A DNA stretch of 43,761 bases from a virus (IMGVR_UViG_3300046010_007443:1-43761); one strand, 5' to 3'. Shown: positions 18,168-25,759, counted from the stretch's first letter. Program-made: numbers and translations. The notes: generated by a model not told the origin, from the sequence alone.

Positions 18168-18928
18168 GGATACTGATTACAGGAACAAATGGGTATGTAG
18201 GTAAATCACTATATAATGCTTTAAAAGATAAACATAATGTAACTGCTATTACTAGAAATGAATGTGATTTAAATAATTCTGAGTCAATTAATTTATTTTT
18301 CAAAGATAAAACATTTGATGTTGTTCTCCATTGTGCTGTTAAAGGTGGCAGTAGATTACAACAAGATGATTGGAGTATATTAGATACTAATCTTTCAATG
18401 TATTACAACCTGTATTCAAACAAAGATAAATTTAAAAAACTAATACATTTTGGATCAGGAGCTGAACTACATATGAGTGAAGAACCATATGGTTACAGTA
18501 AAAAAGTAATTAGAGAATCAGTGTTACATAATGATGGTTTCTATAATCTAAGAATATTTGGAGTATTTGATGAAAACGAATTAGATACTCGTTTTATTAA
18601 AGCAAATATTAAACATTATATTAATAAAGAACCAATGATTATCCATCAAAACAAAATGATGGACTTTATCTATATGTCTGATTTAGTTAAAATAGTAGAA
18701 TATTATATTAACAATGATGGGCCTAAAGAAATAAACTGCGTGTATAATGAGTTCTTTACTTTGGGAAAAATAGCACAAACTATAAACGAATTAGAAGAAT
18801 ATAAGGTTGATATAAAAACAGTAAATGAAAATGTAGGTAAATCTTATATAGGTAATTTTAAAGAATTAGGAATTAATTTTATAGGATTAGAACAAGGAAT
18901 TAAAGAAGTATATAATAAATTAAAATGA
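18164..18928 (+). CDS. NAD(P)-dependent SDR reductase/epimerase
   Basis: 254 aa. Extended SDR with TGTNGYVGKSL, then FDVVLHCAVKGGS, FGSGAE and catalytic YGYSKK. The proportions and the FIYMSDLVKIVEYY segment resemble GDP-fucose synthase and RmlD-type 4-keto reductases. It starts 4 bases inside the transketolase gene, so it may reduce the keto group of the branched product. Substrate not determined. Confidence 0.75.
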   Translation: MRILITGTNGYVGKSLYNALKDKHNVTAITRNECDLNNSESINLFFKDKTFDVVLHCAVKGGSRLQQDDWSILDTNLSMYYNLYSNKDKFKKLIHFGSGAELHMSEEPYGYSKKVIRESVLHNDGFYNLRIFGVFDENELDTRFIKANIKHYINKEPMIIHQNKMMDFIYMSDLVKIVEYYINNDGPKEINCVYNEFFTLGKIAQTINELEEYKVDIKTVNENVGKSYIGNFKELGINFIGLEQGIKEVYNKLK

Positions 18929-19821
18929 CTTATAAAATAAGATATCATATAATGCCTTGGGAAATAGATTTAGCTTTACTAACATATGATAGAATAGCTA
19001 AGTCTCTCCAATATATTAATGATGACATAATACTAGAATCACGCTTAAATCTCTCCAGTTATATTATAAATTGGAATGAATCTAGGTTACCTAAAGAATT
19101 CTTTATAGACAAATACAAGGATTTAGAAAAAATATTAACTGGGAGATTAACACACAATTCAAAAGTATACGATGGGGATCAATTATATGGTCACCTTGAC
19201 TTAGAGAAAGAAGCATATGACGAAAATATAGATGGGTATATTAATATATGCCCTGATATTTGGTTTAGTGAACAGGCATTATATTACATGATTGAAGCAT
19301 CTAAACAAATCCCAAATAAATATTTTGTTATTACTCCTCAGATAGCTAGACTATGGGATAATACATGGGATTCACTTGTTAATCCAATTTACCATAGTGT
19401 CCCTTATAATCAGTATACAGAACAAGATATATTCAATATTGCTTATAACCAAGCAACATCAACTCAAGAAATTGCTTTAAAACCAATCCAACACAGTAAA
19501 TATGCTGGTTGGTTTGATTTATATAGTAAATCATTTTATAATGATATAGCACCTGTTGGGGATAATTGGAGTGGATATGGTGGTTGGGATTTATATTCTA
19601 TGACTGTTGCTGATATATGCAAAGGTAGAGGATTAGATTACCAACAATATGTTTTAGAAGGACAAACAATATACGAACATGGAAAAATAGACTATACTTC
19701 ATTTTACAGAAGTCGCATAATATTAAACAACATCCCATCTCAAAAAGACATATTCAGAGAAAATACAGGACATTATATTCAAGAAAGAATTAACTACTTA
19801 TTAAATAATAAAACAATATGA
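18925..19821 (+). CDS. Unknown glycan-island protein, GT-A-like
   Basis: 298 aa with no family I can name. The C-terminal stretch WSGYGGWDLYSMTVADICKG resembles the conserved late region of GT-A enzymes, where a W-x-D sits near the catalytic base. A YINICPDIWFSEQALYYM segment could be the acidic region. Overlaps both neighbours by 4 bases. A glycosyltransferase role is plausible but unproven. Confidence 0.5.
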   Translation: MTYKIRYHIMPWEIDLALLTYDRIAKSLQYINDDIILESRLNLSSYIINWNESRLPKEFFIDKYKDLEKILTGRLTHNSKVYDGDQLYGHLDLEKEAYDENIDGYINICPDIWFSEQALYYMIEASKQIPNKYFVITPQIARLWDNTWDSLVNPIYHSVPYNQYTEQDIFNIAYNQATSTQEIALKPIQHSKYAGWFDLYSKSFYNDIAPVGDNWSGYGGWDLYSMTVADICKGRGLDYQQYVLEGQTIYEHGKIDYTSFYRSRIILNNIPSQKDIFRENTGHYIQERINYLLNNKTI

Positions 19822-20381
19822 ATTTATTTCCAATAGATGAAAAAGGTTCGTGGATAACAGATGACCCACAACATTGCTTCGATCAAGGATTAAATACTTC
19901 ACTTTTAAATTTTCTAAAAGGAAATTCAATATTTGATTTTGGATGTGGAGATGCAAATTATCTTAAACAACTAAAATCAGTATGCCCTAAAGTGAGTGGA
20001 TGTGATGGAAATCCCCATACAGAACAATTAACTGATGGGATTGGATTTACAGCTGATCTATCCCTTTCCCAATCATTTGGAGAATACGATTGGGTTACTT
20101 CATTTGAGGTTGGTGAACATATTCCTAAAGAATTTGAAGATGTGTTTATAGATAATCTATGTAACCATGCTAAAAAAGGGATAGTGATGAGTTGGGGTTA
20201 TCCTGGACAACCTGGAGAAGGTCATATTAATTGTCAAACATCAGAACATATTATTGAACAACTATATAAGCGTGGATTTCTAGTTGATTATTTTAAAAGT
20301 AATGAATTTAGAGATGCTACTGAAACTTGGTGGTTCCAAGCAAATTTATTAGTATTTTATAACATAAAAAATAATCTTTAA
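19818..20381 (+). CDS. Class I SAM-dependent methyltransferase
   Basis: 187 aa. Motif I is IFDFGCGDANYLKQL, the acidic motif II is VSGCDGNP, and a motif near FEVGEHIPKEF matches the post-II EVxEHIP signature of Methyltransf_11/23 families. Expected to methylate a sugar hydroxyl or amino group in this context. Begins 4 bases inside the previous gene. Confidence 0.8.
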   Translation: MNLFPIDEKGSWITDDPQHCFDQGLNTSLLNFLKGNSIFDFGCGDANYLKQLKSVCPKVSGCDGNPHTEQLTDGIGFTADLSLSQSFGEYDWVTSFEVGEHIPKEFEDVFIDNLCNHAKKGIVMSWGYPGQPGEGHINCQTSEHIIEQLYKRGFLVDYFKSNEFRDATETWWFQANLLVFYNIKNNL

Positions 20382-20382
20382 A

Positions 20383-20946
20383 ATGTCTACATTTGACCTA
20401 GAACAAACAGTAAACCACCTACATAGAACCCCTTCAGATATTAATGAACACTTTCCTGCCATAGTAAAATATGGGAGAGAATGTGAAACTATAACGGAAA
20501 TGGGGGTTAGATGGATTGTATCAACATGGGGATGGTTAGCTGCTCTTCCTAAAAAATTAACAAGCTATGATTTGAAAGATCCTTCAAATTGGGGAGCCAA
20601 TATACAAGATATATACGATACTGCTAAACACTATAACGTTGATTTTAAATTTATAGAAGTAAATGTGTTAGAAATTGAAATTGAAGAGACTGATCTTTTA
20701 TTTCTAGATACATTTCATACTTACGAGCAAGTAAAAGCTGAATTAAAACTACACGCTGGTAAAGTAAAAAAATACATTTGTTTTCATGATACGACATCGT
20801 TTGCTATTAATGGAGAAGATGGAAAACAAGGAACGGGTATTTGGCCTGCTATCGAAGAATTTTTAGAAGAAAAAAAAGATGAGTGGATTTTAAAAGAACG
20901 TTATTTAAATAATAATGGTTTCACTATTATAGAAAGAATAAAATGA
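20383..20946 (+). CDS. CmcI/Methyltransf_24-like SAM methyltransferase
   Basis: 187 aa. The motif order ITEMGVRWIVST (motif I, with G only), TSYDLKDPS (acidic loop) and DLLFLDTFHTYEQVKAELKL (the D-x-x-H-xY signature) fits the CmcI/Methyltransf_24 group found in glycan and antibiotic clusters. FHDTTSF would be the metal/acceptor loop. Acceptor unknown. Confidence 0.65.
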   Translation: MSTFDLEQTVNHLHRTPSDINEHFPAIVKYGRECETITEMGVRWIVSTWGWLAALPKKLTSYDLKDPSNWGANIQDIYDTAKHYNVDFKFIEVNVLEIEIEETDLLFLDTFHTYEQVKAELKLHAGKVKKYICFHDTTSFAINGEDGKQGTGIWPAIEEFLEEKKDEWILKERYLNNNGFTIIERIK

Positions 20947-21638
20947 AAATAAAAGTATTTGTAAGACATTGCAATTTCTCTTCCAATTCAGTTCATAAAA
21001 ATAGACCTGAATGGTTTTCAAGAGAAAAATGTTGGGATAGACTTAAATCCACTATTGGGCAGGGTGATGATATAACAGTGATGTTTGATGGTACTCCTAA
21101 TGATGAACACTTCTTATCTAAAGATAAAGAAGGATATAATTTAGTTTGCAAACATGGAGGTACAGATGGACATTCATTTCGTAATTTATTAGAATATGTT
21201 TACGAACAAAATATAGAAGATAATACTGTTCTGTATTTTTTAGAAGATGATTATTATCATCACCCACAATGGGCTAGTATATTGAAGGAAGGATTCGAAT
21301 ATATTGGAGCTGATTATATAACATTATATGACCATAATGATAAGTATTTCCTCCCGATGTATGAAGATTTACAAAGCAAAATAATAGCTACTCCTTCATG
21401 TCATTGGAGAACAGTACCTTCAACTACTAACACATATGCAATGTTATCTCAAACTTTTAAAAAGCACTATTCTATTCATTTAGAATACTGTGATTTAGAA
21501 AAAGGCTATACTAGAGATCATGATAAATTTCTCAGATTATGGAGCGAAGGATCAAATCTAATATCCAGTATACCTGGATACTCAACCCACTGTGAAGTTG
21601 AATATATGTCTCCTGTAGTAAAATGGAACAAAATATGA
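20943..21638 (+). CDS. GT-A-like protein with EDD motif
   Basis: 231 aa. A LYFLEDDYYHHPQWASIL segment looks like the acidic metal-binding site of GT-A transferases, and TNTYAMLSQTFKKHY occupies the usual acceptor region. The HDKFLRLW stretch is conserved-looking near the end. I cannot name the family. It overlaps the next GT2 gene by 16 bases. Confidence 0.55.
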   Translation: MKIKVFVRHCNFSSNSVHKNRPEWFSREKCWDRLKSTIGQGDDITVMFDGTPNDEHFLSKDKEGYNLVCKHGGTDGHSFRNLLEYVYEQNIEDNTVLYFLEDDYYHHPQWASILKEGFEYIGADYITLYDHNDKYFLPMYEDLQSKIIATPSCHWRTVPSTTNTYAMLSQTFKKHYSIHLEYCDLEKGYTRDHDKFLRLWSEGSNLISSIPGYSTHCEVEYMSPVVKWNKI

Positions 21639-22402
21639 TATCAGTAATAATACCAACATACAAAGAACCTGAGGTACTTGATTTATGTTTACGTTCTGCT
21701 ATTGAAGGGCAAATAAACAATAACCAAATTATAGTTGTAGTAGATGGTTATTATGATTTAAATAAAGAGGTATTAGAAAAATATAAAGATAAAATCGATA
21801 TACTCGATTTAGGTGAGAATCAAGGACTATGTAGAGCAACTAATTTAGGTGTTTACAATGCTTCAAACGAGTTGATTTTAATTGTTAATGATGATAATAT
21901 ATTCCCCTACGGATGGGATAAAGCACTAGAAACAGACTACACCCCCAATTCAGTAATATCTCCAAATCAAATTGAACCTACACCTAGTATGTTCAGACAA
22001 TTTCATATTAAGAATTTAGGACGTGATCCTAAAACGTTTGATTTAAAAGCATTTTGGGAATATGAAAAATCATTATCTATTTTACCAATAGACAATACAG
22101 GTTCAACACTCCCTATATTCATGGCTAAGAAAGACTACCTAAAAGTAGGTGGGTGGGATGAATCGTATCCAGGGCCGTGGGTTGTAGATTGGGAGTTCTT
22201 TATGAAATGTGAAATGAATGGAATGAAAATGCTACGAACATATAATTGTCATTTCTACCATTTTGTATCAGTAGGTACACGCACCCCTGATCAAATAACA
22301 AATAACCAGATTAAAGAACAAGCATGCCATGAATATTTCTATTATAAATGGGGAAGACCAGCAAGACATAATCCTGAAAATAATTCAAAGTTAATTTTTT
22401 GA
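21623..22402 (+). CDS. GT2-family glycosyltransferase
   Basis: 259 aa. SVIIPTYKEPEVLDLCLRSA starts the GT2 fold, VVDGYYD is the first acidic motif, NQGLCRATNLGVYNASNEL precedes the second acidic motif in LIVNDDNIFP, and GGWDESYPGPWVVDWEFFMK contains the (E/D)D catalytic region. Last gene of the glycan island; a promoter box for clpP overlaps its stop. ATG 21623 and ATG 21635 are both possible starts. Confidence 0.85.
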   Translation: MEQNMISVIIPTYKEPEVLDLCLRSAIEGQINNNQIIVVVDGYYDLNKEVLEKYKDKIDILDLGENQGLCRATNLGVYNASNELILIVNDDNIFPYGWDKALETDYTPNSVISPNQIEPTPSMFRQFHIKNLGRDPKTFDLKAFWEYEKSLSILPIDNTGSTLPIFMAKKDYLKVGGWDESYPGPWVVDWEFFMKCEMNGMKMLRTYNCHFYHFVSVGTRTPDQITNNQIKEQACHEYFYYKWGRPARHNPENNSKLIF

Positions 22403-22408
22403 TATTTA
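22384..22408 (+). promoter_or_regulatory. Promoter for the clpP unit
   Basis: A TTCAAAGT stretch, 9 bases, then GATATTTA, 15 bases before ATG 22424. It is a weaker version of the GGCAAGAC-N8-TATATTTA signal and overlaps the end of the last glycosyltransferase gene. Confidence 0.45.
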
Positions 22409-22423
22409 TAAGAAACCTTGTCT

Positions 22424-22963
22424 ATGCCTCGTCCACGTCGCTCTAAACTAGACCCAGTAAGTCGAATCATGACCCTCGGTGATATAGAAACCGAGAATAT
22501 AAATGATTTAATCTATACTATATACGAGATAAATGAGGAGGATGCTAAAAAACAAACAATAGAACCAATAAAACTAATAATCAACTCATCTGGAGGGGAA
22601 ATATACAGTGGATTAGCTTTAATTGATGTCATTGGTACTTCGTTGACCCCAGTTCATACAATATGTCATGGTGCAGCAATGTCAATGGGTTTAGTAATAT
22701 TCGCTGCTGGTCATCACCGAACAGCGAGCAACAATGCTACATTCATGTATCATGAAGCGATGTACGGCGTTGAAGGTAAAACGGCATATCATAGACAAGA
22801 AATGAAAGAAGCGAATCGCATTGATAAAATATGTGACGATTATTTATTGTCTCGTACTAAATTAACACAAAAGATATTAGATGATGTTAAAAATAGACAA
22901 GCAGAGTGGTATTTCGATGCGAAAACAGCGTTGAAATATGGTGTGGTAAATGAAATTCTATAA
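22424..22963 (+). CDS. clpP: ClpP-like serine protease
   Basis: 179 aa from ATG 22424 (a TTG two codons earlier is less likely). The LIINSSGGEIYSGLALID segment, the nucleophile in CHGAAMSMGLV (S87) and the His in FMYHEAMYG (H110) match the ClpP/crotonase-fold protease. At the usual acidic position, before the YFDAKTALKYGVVNE segment, there is a Glu instead of Asp as I align it. No Clp ATPase is in the window, so it may work with a host unfoldase or as a phage head-maturation protease. Confidence 0.85.
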   Translation: MPRPRRSKLDPVSRIMTLGDIETENINDLIYTIYEINEEDAKKQTIEPIKLIINSSGGEIYSGLALIDVIGTSLTPVHTICHGAAMSMGLVIFAAGHHRTASNNATFMYHEAMYGVEGKTAYHRQEMKEANRIDKICDDYLLSRTKLTQKILDDVKNRQAEWYFDAKTALKYGVVNEIL

Positions 22964-22969
22964 TATTTA
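22945..22969 (+). promoter_or_regulatory. Promoter box before the 96-aa gene
   Basis: GGTAAATG, 9 bases, then AATATTTA, 16 bases before ATG 22986. It matches the window's two-part signal loosely at the upstream box and well at the downstream box. Confidence 0.45.
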
Positions 22970-22985
22970 TATATAAACGACAATA

Positions 22986-23276
22986 ATGGCTAATCCTAAA
23001 CTTAGAGTAGACGTAAATCATAACCCAACCAAAAAGGGTATTAAAGTACAATTCGTAATGCCTGAAACATTAGAAGGTGATGCTAAAGCTGAGATGACTC
23101 AGAAATTGCAATCTAAGTTAAATCAAGGATTGTCTCAATATAACTTAACAGTTAGCCAAGACACAGATGTGCCTTATGCTAACGTAATTGGCTTCTTAAT
23201 CCCAATTGCTGATGTTAAGTTGATGATTAAGAATGCTATCACTGGTAAAAGTGGTGGTAACGAACCTGCAGTTTAA
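22986..23276 (+). CDS. Unknown 96-aa phage protein
   Basis: MANPKLRVDVNHNPTKKG at the start, then a predicted helix-strand protein without recognised motifs. It has its own promoter box and a short A-rich leader. It may be structural or DNA-associated, but nothing in the sequence decides this. Confidence 0.65.
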   Translation: MANPKLRVDVNHNPTKKGIKVQFVMPETLEGDAKAEMTQKLQSKLNQGLSQYNLTVSQDTDVPYANVIGFLIPIADVKLMIKNAITGKSGGNEPAV

Positions 23277-23291
23277 TTACTAAAAACGGTT

Positions 23292-23612
23292 ATGGCTAAA
23301 ATAAAACGTAAAATGAGGAGAAAAATCCCTGTGCTTCGCGTTAAAGTAGAACCAGGAGCAGATTATTCTCAATTAGCAGAAATACCAGAAGTTCAACAAG
23401 TAGTTATAGAAGAAGCAATATATGCCATTAAAGATGGTCTTGCTCGAAATAAATCTTCCATCTCTCTATTTGAAGTAGCCTATTCAGATTATTATATTGA
23501 GTTAGAAAAACCAAAATGGAAACCTACTCTTGAAAAGGTACTTGAATACTACGTCGAGAAAGAGGAGTATGATAAGTGTATCGAAACAAGAGATTTAATT
23601 AGTAAATTATGA
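23292..23612 (+). CDS. Unknown protein with UVR-like C-terminal motif (paralogue of the gene at 26483)
   Basis: 106 aa. Basic N-terminus (KIKRKMRRK), then a two-part domain ending in EYYVEKEEYDKCIETRDLIS, which resembles the UvrB/UvrC helical-hairpin motif. The gene at 26483 shares the same order: a helix, an ISLFEVAYS/IDIFDITFK strand, then EEYxxCxE. I infer a small two-member family of unknown function. It ends 4 bases inside the next gene. Confidence 0.65.
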   Translation: MAKIKRKMRRKIPVLRVKVEPGADYSQLAEIPEVQQVVIEEAIYAIKDGLARNKSSISLFEVAYSDYYIELEKPKWKPTLEKVLEYYVEKEEYDKCIETRDLISKL

Positions 23613-24043
23613 ATGAAGGAGAAAAACACGCTGAAGGAGTTAAAAACTCCATTGATGACATTATAGGTGTTGATACAACACTCAAATTAAAGAAGAAAAC
23701 AGAAGACGATATTCAAAGAGAAAAATTTGAACAAGTTATCCGTTTAGTACAAGAAATAGAAACACGTGGTGTATTAATGGCTGAGGAATTACAAGTTGAT
23801 TTCTCAACATACGATGAGAAATTCTATATGGCTATTGATTTAATGTTTGAATTGCATTTTGGAAAAGAAGCAGCTGAAATTATATTTTTCTACTTATATG
23901 AACGAACCAATCCTGATGGTTCCACTAATGATATATTGGATGCTAATGATTACCCTATCCCATTAGACACAGTTGCTGATCTATGGTCAATAGTTAAACT
24001 AACTCAAGCCAAACAAAAGCTTGGTAGGCAAAAAAAGAAATAA
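23609..24043 (+). CDS. Unknown 144-aa acidic phage protein
   Basis: Mostly helical, with a Lys-rich stretch (LKLKKKTED), a central aromatic segment AAEIIFFYLYERTNPDGS and a basic tail (AKQKLGRQKKK). The pattern is reminiscent of small virion or baseplate-associated proteins but I cannot name a family. It starts inside the preceding gene's stop, so the two are coupled. Confidence 0.6.
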   Translation: MNEGEKHAEGVKNSIDDIIGVDTTLKLKKKTEDDIQREKFEQVIRLVQEIETRGVLMAEELQVDFSTYDEKFYMAIDLMFELHFGKEAAEIIFFYLYERTNPDGSTNDILDANDYPIPLDTVADLWSIVKLTQAKQKLGRQKKK

Positions 24044-24051
24044 TATATTTA
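24027..24051 (+). promoter_or_regulatory. Promoter of the small lipoprotein gene
   Basis: GGCAAAAA, 9 bases, then TATATTTA, 11 bases before ATG 24063. It overlaps the end of the 144-aa gene. The transcript would be short, because a strong terminator follows the lipoprotein gene. Confidence 0.6.
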
Positions 24052-24062
24052 TCTAAACAAAA

Positions 24063-24248
24063 ATGAAGTATATGAAAAAGATGATCGCAGTTGCCATGAT
24101 CGCAACATTTGCTGTAGCTTGTACAAATGGTACAACTAACACAACTCCTGTTACTACTGATTCAACCTCAACAGTTGATAGTACTGTAGTAACTAACGAC
24201 ACCACTGCAGTAGTTGATACTACTACTCCTGATGTCAAAGTAAAATAA
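24063..24248 (+). CDS. Small Thr/Asp-rich lipoprotein
   Basis: 61 aa. A signal peptide (MKYMKKMIAVAMIATFAVAC) ends in a lipobox-like cysteine at residue 20. The mature part is almost entirely Thr, Val, Asp, Ser and Asn (for example STVDSTVVTNDTTAVV), the kind of flexible, acidic tether seen on surface lipoproteins. It is a one-gene unit with its own promoter and terminator, which suggests strong, separate expression. A function in surface exclusion is a guess from size and location. Confidence 0.75.
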   Translation: MKYMKKMIAVAMIATFAVACTNGTTNTTPVTTDSTSTVDSTVVTNDTTAVVDTTTPDVKVK

Positions 24249-24281
24249 TTAGTGGGGCTTCGGCCCCCTAATTTTATTTTT
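24247..24281 (+). terminator. Intrinsic terminator with UUCG tetraloop
   Basis: A GGGGC-TTCG-GCCCC hairpin, extended by AATTAG/CTAATT pairing around one bulged T, then runs of T (24272-24281). It ends the lipoprotein transcript. Confidence 0.9.
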
Positions 24282-24284
24282 GTT

Positions 24285-24887
24285 ATGCCTGCACCTAAAC
24301 CACTTACTAAAGACGATATCTTAAAAGCAATGCGATTCACAAAATCGAATCGTGCTGCGGCTAAGTATTTGGGTTGCTCGTATCAACATTACAAACCATT
24401 CGCTAAACTATTCCGAATAGATGAGGCTGATCCTAATTCGCCTACACTATTCGACTCCCATAAAAACCAATCAGGTAAAGGCATTCCCAAGTTCTTACCT
24501 AATCGAAAAAAAGAACCAAACGTCAAACTTATTTTCGAAACAGGGACGGGTTGGGAATCCTTCACACCTGAAAAAATTAAAGCAAGAGGTATTGCTGAGG
24601 GTTATTTAAAGGAAGAATGCTATCAATGTGGGTTCTGTGAGCGTAGAGTAACTGACTATAAAACACCTCTACTGCTTAATTTCAAGGATGGTAATAAGAA
24701 TAACTATCTACTTGACAATTTAGAATTATTATGCTATAACGATTATTTCCTACTTGTAGCTGACCCATTAACACCAGACCAAGTACGTCACATTGAAGAT
24801 AATCAAACACCTAAAGCAGTATCACACGATTGGGATTTAGATGAAGCACATTTAGAAAACATGAGGGCACTAGGATTATTGGATTAG
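24285..24887 (+). CDS. HNH-like protein with helix-turn-helix start, probably lacking the catalytic histidines
   Basis: 200 aa from ATG 24285 (the longer frame begins inside the terminator and is rejected). An N-terminal helix-turn-helix-like segment (TKDDILKAMRFTKSNRAAAK) precedes a zinc finger of HNH type. CYQCGFCE carries the first Cys pair, and LLNFKDGNKNNYLLDNLELL followed by CYNDYF matches the HNH core. However, the His of the HH/DG motif is Asn and the final HxxC is absent. It may bind DNA without cutting. The terminator lies just upstream, so expression may need read-through. Confidence 0.7.
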   Translation: MPAPKPLTKDDILKAMRFTKSNRAAAKYLGCSYQHYKPFAKLFRIDEADPNSPTLFDSHKNQSGKGIPKFLPNRKKEPNVKLIFETGTGWESFTPEKIKARGIAEGYLKEECYQCGFCERRVTDYKTPLLLNFKDGNKNNYLLDNLELLCYNDYFLLVADPLTPDQVRHIEDNQTPKAVSHDWDLDEAHLENMRALGLLD

Positions 24888-24909
24888 GCAAAATAAAATC
24901 GTATATTTA
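24887..24909 (+). promoter_or_regulatory. Promoter before the 97-aa gene
   Basis: GGCAAAAT, 7 bases, TATATTTA, then 15 A-rich bases to ATG 24925. The upstream box overlaps the stop codon of the HNH-like gene. Confidence 0.6.
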
Positions 24910-24924
24910 ACTAAATAAAATAAA

Positions 24925-25218
24925 ATGAACGGTTTACACAATCAATTTGCTGGGTTTGAATTACCCTCAGAAATGAAACAAATGTATCGAGCAGGTTTCC
25001 AACCATTTGGGCCTAAAAGCATAGCTAAATTGGCTCTATTCCTTCAGGAAAGCAAAGTAGATAACTTCAATGAAGTATATGACTACTATTCATCCCTCAA
25101 ACCACAACGTTTGGAAGGCGAGTCAGATGCTGAATTGAAAAATCGCTCCAACTTCACTAAAACAATTCAGAAATACAAATTATATTTCTATAATTATTCA
25201 GTATACGAAAACAAGTAA
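24925..25218 (+). CDS. Unknown 97-aa protein
   Basis: Helical, with an aromatic second half (KTIQKYKLYFYNYSVYENK) and no recognised motif. First gene of a unit that runs through the DUF4494 gene and possibly into the tRNA cluster. Own promoter box. Confidence 0.6.
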   Translation: MNGLHNQFAGFELPSEMKQMYRAGFQPFGPKSIAKLALFLQESKVDNFNEVYDYYSSLKPQRLEGESDAELKNRSNFTKTIQKYKLYFYNYSVYENK

Positions 25219-25219
25219 C

Positions 25220-25438
25220 ATGGCAACCTATTTTCAAGTTAAAGTACAGTTTACTGTTGAAGACAGTAAAGGTAAAGTAAAAAAACAAAACGTATTGTAT
25301 CTGGTAGATGCTCAGTCAGTGACTGAAGCTGAAGCCCGTACCGTTCAATTCTTAACCGCTAATGGCGAACAAGAATTTGAAGTGAAAGCCGCTTCGGAAT
25401 CTCCTATTGTACAGGTAGTTACATCAACACAGAAGTAA
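25220..25438 (+). CDS. DUF4494-family protein
   Basis: 72 aa. MATYFQVKVQFTV, then YLVDAQSVTEAEARTVQFL and a C-terminal EFEVKAASESPIVQVV strand match the small DUF4494 family widespread in Bacteroidota genomes. Function unknown. Its presence is one of the taxonomic clues to the host. One base separates it from the preceding stop. Confidence 0.75.
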   Translation: MATYFQVKVQFTVEDSKGKVKKQNVLYLVDAQSVTEAEARTVQFLTANGEQEFEVKAASESPIVQVVTSTQK

Positions 25439-25446
25439 CTGCTGAT

Positions 25447-25518
25447 GCTCAGTTCGTCTAATGGTTAGGACGCGTCCCTTTCACGGATGAAATACGGGTT
25501 CGACTCCCGTACCGAGTA
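25447..25518 (+). tRNA. tRNA-Glu (UUC)
   Basis: Clover-leaf with anticodon stem CGTCC/GGATG (one G-U), loop CTTTCAC giving anticodon TTC (25480-25482), and T-arm ACGGG-TTCGACT-CCCGT. The acceptor stem GCTCAGT/ACCGAGT has one A-C mismatch. The bases after the discriminator are CCT, so CCA is not fully encoded. Confidence 0.9.
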
Positions 25519-25553
25519 CCTGAAGACGGTGCGATAAGCATTGACGCCACGTC

Positions 25554-25653
25554 TGACCCTTAGCTCAGTAGGTTAGAGCAAGTTTATAGTACTCAAGGCT
25601 TATCAACCATGAGGAAATAAGTCGTGCCGCTGGTTCGATTCCAGCAGGGTCAG
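25554..25653 (+). tRNA. Oversized tRNA-like gene of unassigned isotype
   Basis: 100 bases. The acceptor stem (TGACCCT/AGGGTCA), D-arm (GCTC/GAGC) and T-arm (GCTGG-TTCGATT-CCAGC) are perfect, and the discriminator is G. The part between the D- and T-arms is 48-49 bases instead of ~22. It contains a 7-bp helix GGCTTAT/ATAAGTC around a 13-base loop with CAT near its centre, and a weak alternative stem AGT-TTATAGT-ACT. Neither gives a normal anticodon arm. It may carry an insertion or intron, have an exaggerated variable arm, or not act in decoding. Confidence 0.6.
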
Positions 25654-25672
25654 CAAATTGATCTTTGAAATT

Positions 25673-25759
25673 GGAGGTTTGGCAGAGCGGTCGAATGCGG
25701 TAGTCTTGAAAACTACTTTACGAGAAATTGTAACTGGGGTTCGAATCCCTAAGCCTCCG
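25673..25759 (+). tRNA. tRNA-Ser (UGA)
   Basis: 87 bases with a long variable arm. Acceptor stem GGAGGTT/AGCCTCC, anticodon stem GTAGT/ACTAC, loop CTTGAAA with anticodon TGA, T-arm CTGGGGTTCGAATCCCT region, discriminator G as in tRNA-Ser. Confidence 0.95.

Noticed and set aside
1314-22402. Reading the glycan island as a bacterial chromosomal O-antigen locus
   Set aside because: It is flanked by a phage-type nuclease and by ClpP, tiny overlapping phage genes, tRNA/tmRNA genes and ThyX, all on one strand. Still, no structural phage gene is in the window, so this remains inference.
24252-24284. Upstream extension of the HNH-like protein
   Set aside because: The GTG start lies inside the terminator stem; ATG 24285 is clean.
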